Below are positions 61,124 through 64,000 of a stretch of DNA of 64,000 nucleotides, one piece after another. The stretch comes from Nocardia nova NBRC 15556 (GTDB lineage: Bacteria; Actinomycetota; Actinomycetes; Mycobacteriales; Mycobacteriaceae). How positions within the stretch are numbered: position 1 is the stretch's first letter; every line of letters starts with the position of its first letter. The position numbers and the translations under genes are program-made. The notes beneath the pieces were generated by a model. That model was given only the letters and a program-made list of their open reading frames with translations. It had not been told where the DNA came from and did not search any database. The stretch spans positions 25,412 to 89,411 of the forward strand of contig NZ_BDBN01000037.1 of assembly GCF_001613005.1 (NCBI RefSeq), in the 5' to 3' direction.

Positions 61124-62119
61124 TCACGGCGTGCGGTCCAGGACGAGATCCGACAGCCGCACCGCGTACATCCAAACCAGCACGGCCTCTTCGTGACCCG
61201 GCACTCCGGGCCGCACATACGCGCGCACGGTTTCGGTTTCGCGCACCAGATCCAGCAGTGCGGCCCGCAGCAGCTCGGGGCGAGGAGAGGTGGTCAGCGT
61301 GTGAAAGCTGTAGCGCCAGCGGTAATCGTCGATCAAGCGGTGCAGTCGCTCGGCCTCGACCATATGGTGGTACCGCACCCCCTGCGAATGGGAATCCATG
61401 GCGATCAGCAGCTGCTCGACTTCGGCCAGCCGCTCCTCGGTGCCTACCGGTGGCGCGCTGTAGGCGATCTCGCCGGAATCGCGGACGGCGTGCGCGCAGG
61501 CCTGCGGCAGATTCCACGGCAGGGACAGCTGCGCCTGCGAGCCTTCCTCCGGTCCCGGCCAATGCGGGCCCGGACCGGTGTCGACGGCGAACAGCACCGC
61601 GTAGGGATAGCCCGCGAGGTGCAGCGCCTCGTTGTCCTGCCACGCCGGTCGCTGTGCCGCGTAATCGAGCATGCGCCGGCGCAGCCGGACCATCGTGCGC
61701 AGCGCCCGGTATCGATCGGGTTTGGCCCAGCCGAAACCGTTGCCGATCAACTCGCGGCGCACCGTCGCGTTCAGCCGATCCCAGCCCGGCCCGTCGGTGC
61801 AGGCGGCGATGCGCACGGAGTAGCCGTTGCCGAACAGATGCCGCAACAACTGCCGCTCCTCGGCGGCCACCGGTTCGGGCGGGCCGGGCAGCAGGACCGC
61901 TCGCAGCGAATCCGCGCCCTCGAATCCGTCGTTACCGACATGCACATCGACATGTCCGCGGATCGTGAGTGCCGCCAGCTGCGCCGCGACAATGCGGCCG
62001 TAGCGGGCGGCACCCTGTTCGTGCATCGTCGGTGCCAGCAGCATTCCGGCCTGCAGCACCGTCATTCGGGCCGATAATCGTTCGAACGCCGCCGTCATCT
62101 GGTCGGGATCCGGAGGCAT
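61124..62119 (-). CDS. Hypothetical 331-residue protein
   Basis: From the ATG at 62119 (a GTG at 62128 is possible) the protein is soluble and Arg/Leu/Trp-rich, with RALRTMVRLRRRMLDYAAQRP, SDLVLDRTP and WNLPQACAHAVRDSGEIAYS. No catalytic motif is recognised. TGTGACACA lies upstream. It follows the acyl-CoA synthetase on the same strand after 129 bases. Confidence 0.65.
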   Translation of the reverse strand: MPPDPDQMTAAFERLSARMTVLQAGMLLAPTMHEQGAARYGRIVAAQLAALTIRGHVDVHVGNDGFEGADSLRAVLLPGPPEPVAAEERQLLRHLFGNGYSVRIAACTDGPGWDRLNATVRRELIGNGFGWAKPDRYRALRTMVRLRRRMLDYAAQRPAWQDNEALHLAGYPYAVLFAVDTGPGPHWPGPEEGSQAQLSLPWNLPQACAHAVRDSGEIAYSAPPVGTEERLAEVEQLLIAMDSHSQGVRYHHMVEAERLHRLIDDYRWRYSFHTLTTSPRPELLRAALLDLVRETETVRAYVRPGVPGHEEAVLVWMYAVRLSDLVLDRTP

Positions 62120-62248
62120 GCACACCACTCACTCTGTGACACAGGGCAATCAGGTCCGCACCAGTGTAGAGCCCGGCGTGGCGTACATTCGGCAATATCG
62201 GCACCGGATCGAGTCGCGGGCGCCGGACGACACCTCGAAACCCCTGTG

Positions 62249-63904
62249 TCAGACCGTGATCCCGGACCGGATCAGCTTGCCGGTGATGTTGCGCGGCAAC
62301 GGATCCGAGGTGATCCGCCACCGTTCGGGCACCTTGAAATATGCCAGCCGTTCGCGGGCGAATTCGCGCAGATCCGCCTCCGACGCCGTGGACCCCTCGG
62401 TGAGAACGACGACGGCCGCCACCTGCTGCCCGAGATCGGGGTGCGGTTCACCGACGACGGCGCATTCCACGACATCGGGGTGTTCGTCGAGGCACTGCTC
62501 GATCTCGACCGGGTAGATGTTCTCGCCGCCGCGCAGAATCAGATCCGATCGGCGGCCGGTCAGGCGCAGGCGACCTTGTTCCATCACGCCGAAATCGCCC
62601 GTGCGCAACCAGCGCTCGGCATCGATCGCCGCCGCGGTGGCTTCGGGATTGCGCCAGTAACCCAGCATGACGAACGGGCTGCGGACGTAAACCTCACCTT
62701 CGACGCCCTCCGGAACGGGTGTCCCGTCGGCATCGCGGATCTCGAGTGCCACGCTGATGATCGGCCGGCCCAGCGTCCCGGGGGATTCGGCGAGGTCGGC
62801 AGGGGTGGCGACGGCGACCGCGGTACTGCATTCGGTGAGGCCGTAGCTGTCCACCAAGGCGTCGGCGGCGAACGGAACCTCTTCGCGCAGACGTTGTTTG
62901 AACGCCGGTGACGACGGCGCAGACGCGAGGGCGAAGGCGGTGAGCGAGGAGGTGTCGTAGCGTCCGATATCGCCGTGTTCGAGCAGCCGGGAGGCCATGG
63001 TGGGCACCGCACCCCAGTTGGTCACCCGCTCCTTCTCGATCAGGCGCAGAATCCGGTCGGCGTCGAATCCGCCCTGCGGCATGATCACCGCGCTGCCGGT
63101 GGCCAGCCGCGGCACCACCAGATTGTGCAGGCTGGCGATGTGGAACAGGGGAGAGGTCAGCAGGCAGCGCAGATCCAGCGGCGCGCCGGGTTCCAGGGTC
63201 TTTCCGGTGAACGCGGCGGCCAGTGCGTCGGTGTAACCGAAATAGCCGGTGACGGCCAGCAGATTGCGCTGGGAATGCAAGGCCGCCTTGGGTTTCCCAC
63301 TGGTGCCGCTGGTGAACAGGATGACGGCGGGATCGTCCTCCGCCACGTCGGGGACCGTCGGTTCGGCGCCGGCGTGGGCGGCGATCAGACGCGGCAGATC
63401 CTCGTCCATGGTCACCACTGCGGCGGCGGTGTCGATATCGGCGAGCAGCTTCGCCCGCTTCGCGTCCACGACCACCACGGCCGGTTCGGTCAACGCCAGT
63501 CCGTACTCGATCTCGCGCGGCACCCACCACCCGTTGAGCCCGACGGCGATCGCGCCGAGGCTCTGCGCCGCCCAGAAGGTGATCACCCATTCGACGGTGT
63601 TCGCGGCCAGGATCGCGACCCGATCACCGCGCCCCACGCCGTACTCCTCCCGCAGCGCGGCGGCCAGCGCGGCGGCCGCGGCGGCGTGTTCTCGATAGCT
63701 CAGCCGCCGATCCTCGGTGACGAGATAGTCCCGGTCACCGAAGCGCACCGAGTCGGCGAGCAGTTCGGCGACCGCGCGGCGACGGTGCCGCAGCACCGGC
63801 ATGCGAGCGCCGAGAACCTCCTCCTCGACGAGCTCGAATCTGCCGCCCGGACCGGTCAGCTCGCGCATGACGGCGGCGATATCGGGCATGGACGTGGTGG
63901 TCAT
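62249..63904 (-). CDS. AMP-dependent acyl-CoA synthetase (FadD type)
   Basis: From the ATG at 63904 (AGAAGGA upstream) the protein has 551 residues. It shows the P-loop FTSGTSGKPKAALHS near residue 200, SYGLTECSTAVA, GDFGVMEQGRLRLTGRRSD and the acyl-CoA motif GGENIYPVEIEQ, with the C-terminal Lys in PRNITGKLIRS. It activates a fatty or aromatic acid to the CoA thioester. Downstream of the oxygenase islands this fits lipid or steroid degradation. Confidence 0.92.
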   Translation of the reverse strand: MTTTSMPDIAAVMRELTGPGGRFELVEEEVLGARMPVLRHRRRAVAELLADSVRFGDRDYLVTEDRRLSYREHAAAAAALAAALREEYGVGRGDRVAILAANTVEWVITFWAAQSLGAIAVGLNGWWVPREIEYGLALTEPAVVVVDAKRAKLLADIDTAAAVVTMDEDLPRLIAAHAGAEPTVPDVAEDDPAVILFTSGTSGKPKAALHSQRNLLAVTGYFGYTDALAAAFTGKTLEPGAPLDLRCLLTSPLFHIASLHNLVVPRLATGSAVIMPQGGFDADRILRLIEKERVTNWGAVPTMASRLLEHGDIGRYDTSSLTAFALASAPSSPAFKQRLREEVPFAADALVDSYGLTECSTAVAVATPADLAESPGTLGRPIISVALEIRDADGTPVPEGVEGEVYVRSPFVMLGYWRNPEATAAAIDAERWLRTGDFGVMEQGRLRLTGRRSDLILRGGENIYPVEIEQCLDEHPDVVECAVVGEPHPDLGQQVAAVVVLTEGSTASEADLREFARERLAYFKVPERWRITSDPLPRNITGKLIRSGITV

Positions 63905-63957
63905 GGGCGGTCCTTCTGTGTGGAGCATCACAACCACCGCACTGTGTCACGCACGCC

Positions 63958-63973
63958 GCCGGCATATGCCGGC
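63958..63973. promoter_or_regulatory. 16-base perfect palindrome upstream of the acyl-CoA synthetase
   Basis: GCCGGCATATGCCGGC is perfectly self-complementary and lies 54 bases before the start. TGTGTCAC follows toward the gene at 63943-63950 and recurs as TGTGACACA upstream of the 62119 gene. It may be an operator or a terminator of the next gene outside the window. Confidence 0.4.
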
Positions 63974-64000
63974 GTTTCCGCTCAGCGAGACTCGCGGCCG

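Overview
The window is chromosomal DNA of a high-GC actinomycete, most likely Nocardia or a close relative in the Nocardiaceae. The evidence is very GC-rich third positions with frequent GTG starts, four cytochromes P450, a full-length Nocardia-type carboxylic acid reductase, mycothiol-dependent enzymes (MscR and MDMPI-fold proteins), F420-type proteins, a DUF3349 protein, and gene orders and sequences recognisable from Mycobacterium tuberculosis (Rv0763c-Rv0769, Rv2259-Rv2260, EphD, CYP125). Family and M. tuberculosis assignments were made from memory of those sequences, not by a search. There is no CRISPR array, rRNA operon or integrase, and no complete insertion sequence. One tRNA is present.

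Layout. 1-5 kb: the 3' part of lutA with lutB and lutC (lactate oxidation), a P-loop kinase, and a TetR-PfkB pair. 5-10.9 kb: a P450, a flavin/F420-split-barrel protein, a phage-tail-type lysozyme protein, a proline-rich membrane protein and a second P450. 11-19.3 kb: an oxygenase island with SDR and ALDH (Rv0769/Rv0768-like), an SDR, a CYP123-like P450, an SDR, a 3Fe-4S ferredoxin, a DHDPR-like dehydrogenase and a CYP125-like steroid 26-hydroxylase. One perfect and two near-perfect KstR-type boxes lie at its promoters. 19.4-22 kb: a TetR/NmrA pair with two operators, an NTF2-fold protein and PpnP.

22-28 kb: a tightly coupled minus-strand operon of a PF10118 protein, a ferredoxin-type reductase, a Baeyer-Villiger monooxygenase, an SDR and an HSL-type esterase. 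It is transcribed away from a TetR gene across two identical palindromes. 28.2-34.5 kb: MscR with its MBL partner, an XRE regulator with two DUF397 proteins and a divergent set of tiny genes, a hydrolase-DUF6817 fusion, and two MITE-like palindromic elements, one carrying an ALDH fragment. 34-41 kb: a stress cluster (VOC protein, double Usp, hibernation factor, thioredoxin) followed by car.

41-47 kb: an SDR/HxlR pair, a lipoprotein, and a second PF10118-reductase module followed by an EphD-like hydrolase-SDR fusion. 47-54 kb: a slipin, a Gly/Cys-repeat peptide facing a GRDP-like protein, TerC behind a probable manganese riboswitch, a Ddn-like protein, a DHDPR-like dehydrogenase with a Rieske oxygenase, and their TetR. 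54-64 kb: a MerR/MDMPI pair, an LLM protein, tRNA(CAT), a frameshifted MDMPI gene, a Pit-DUF3349-PPK2 phosphate/polyphosphate operon, and an acyl-CoA synthetase.

The common theme is oxidative catabolism of lipids, steroids and ketones: hydroxylation, dehydrogenation, Baeyer-Villiger oxidation, ester hydrolysis and CoA activation, most units having their own local regulator. The least explained element is the duplicated PF10118-reductase module. Both copies keep an E...ExxH...E...ExxH pattern, which suggests diiron oxygenases rather than hydrolases.
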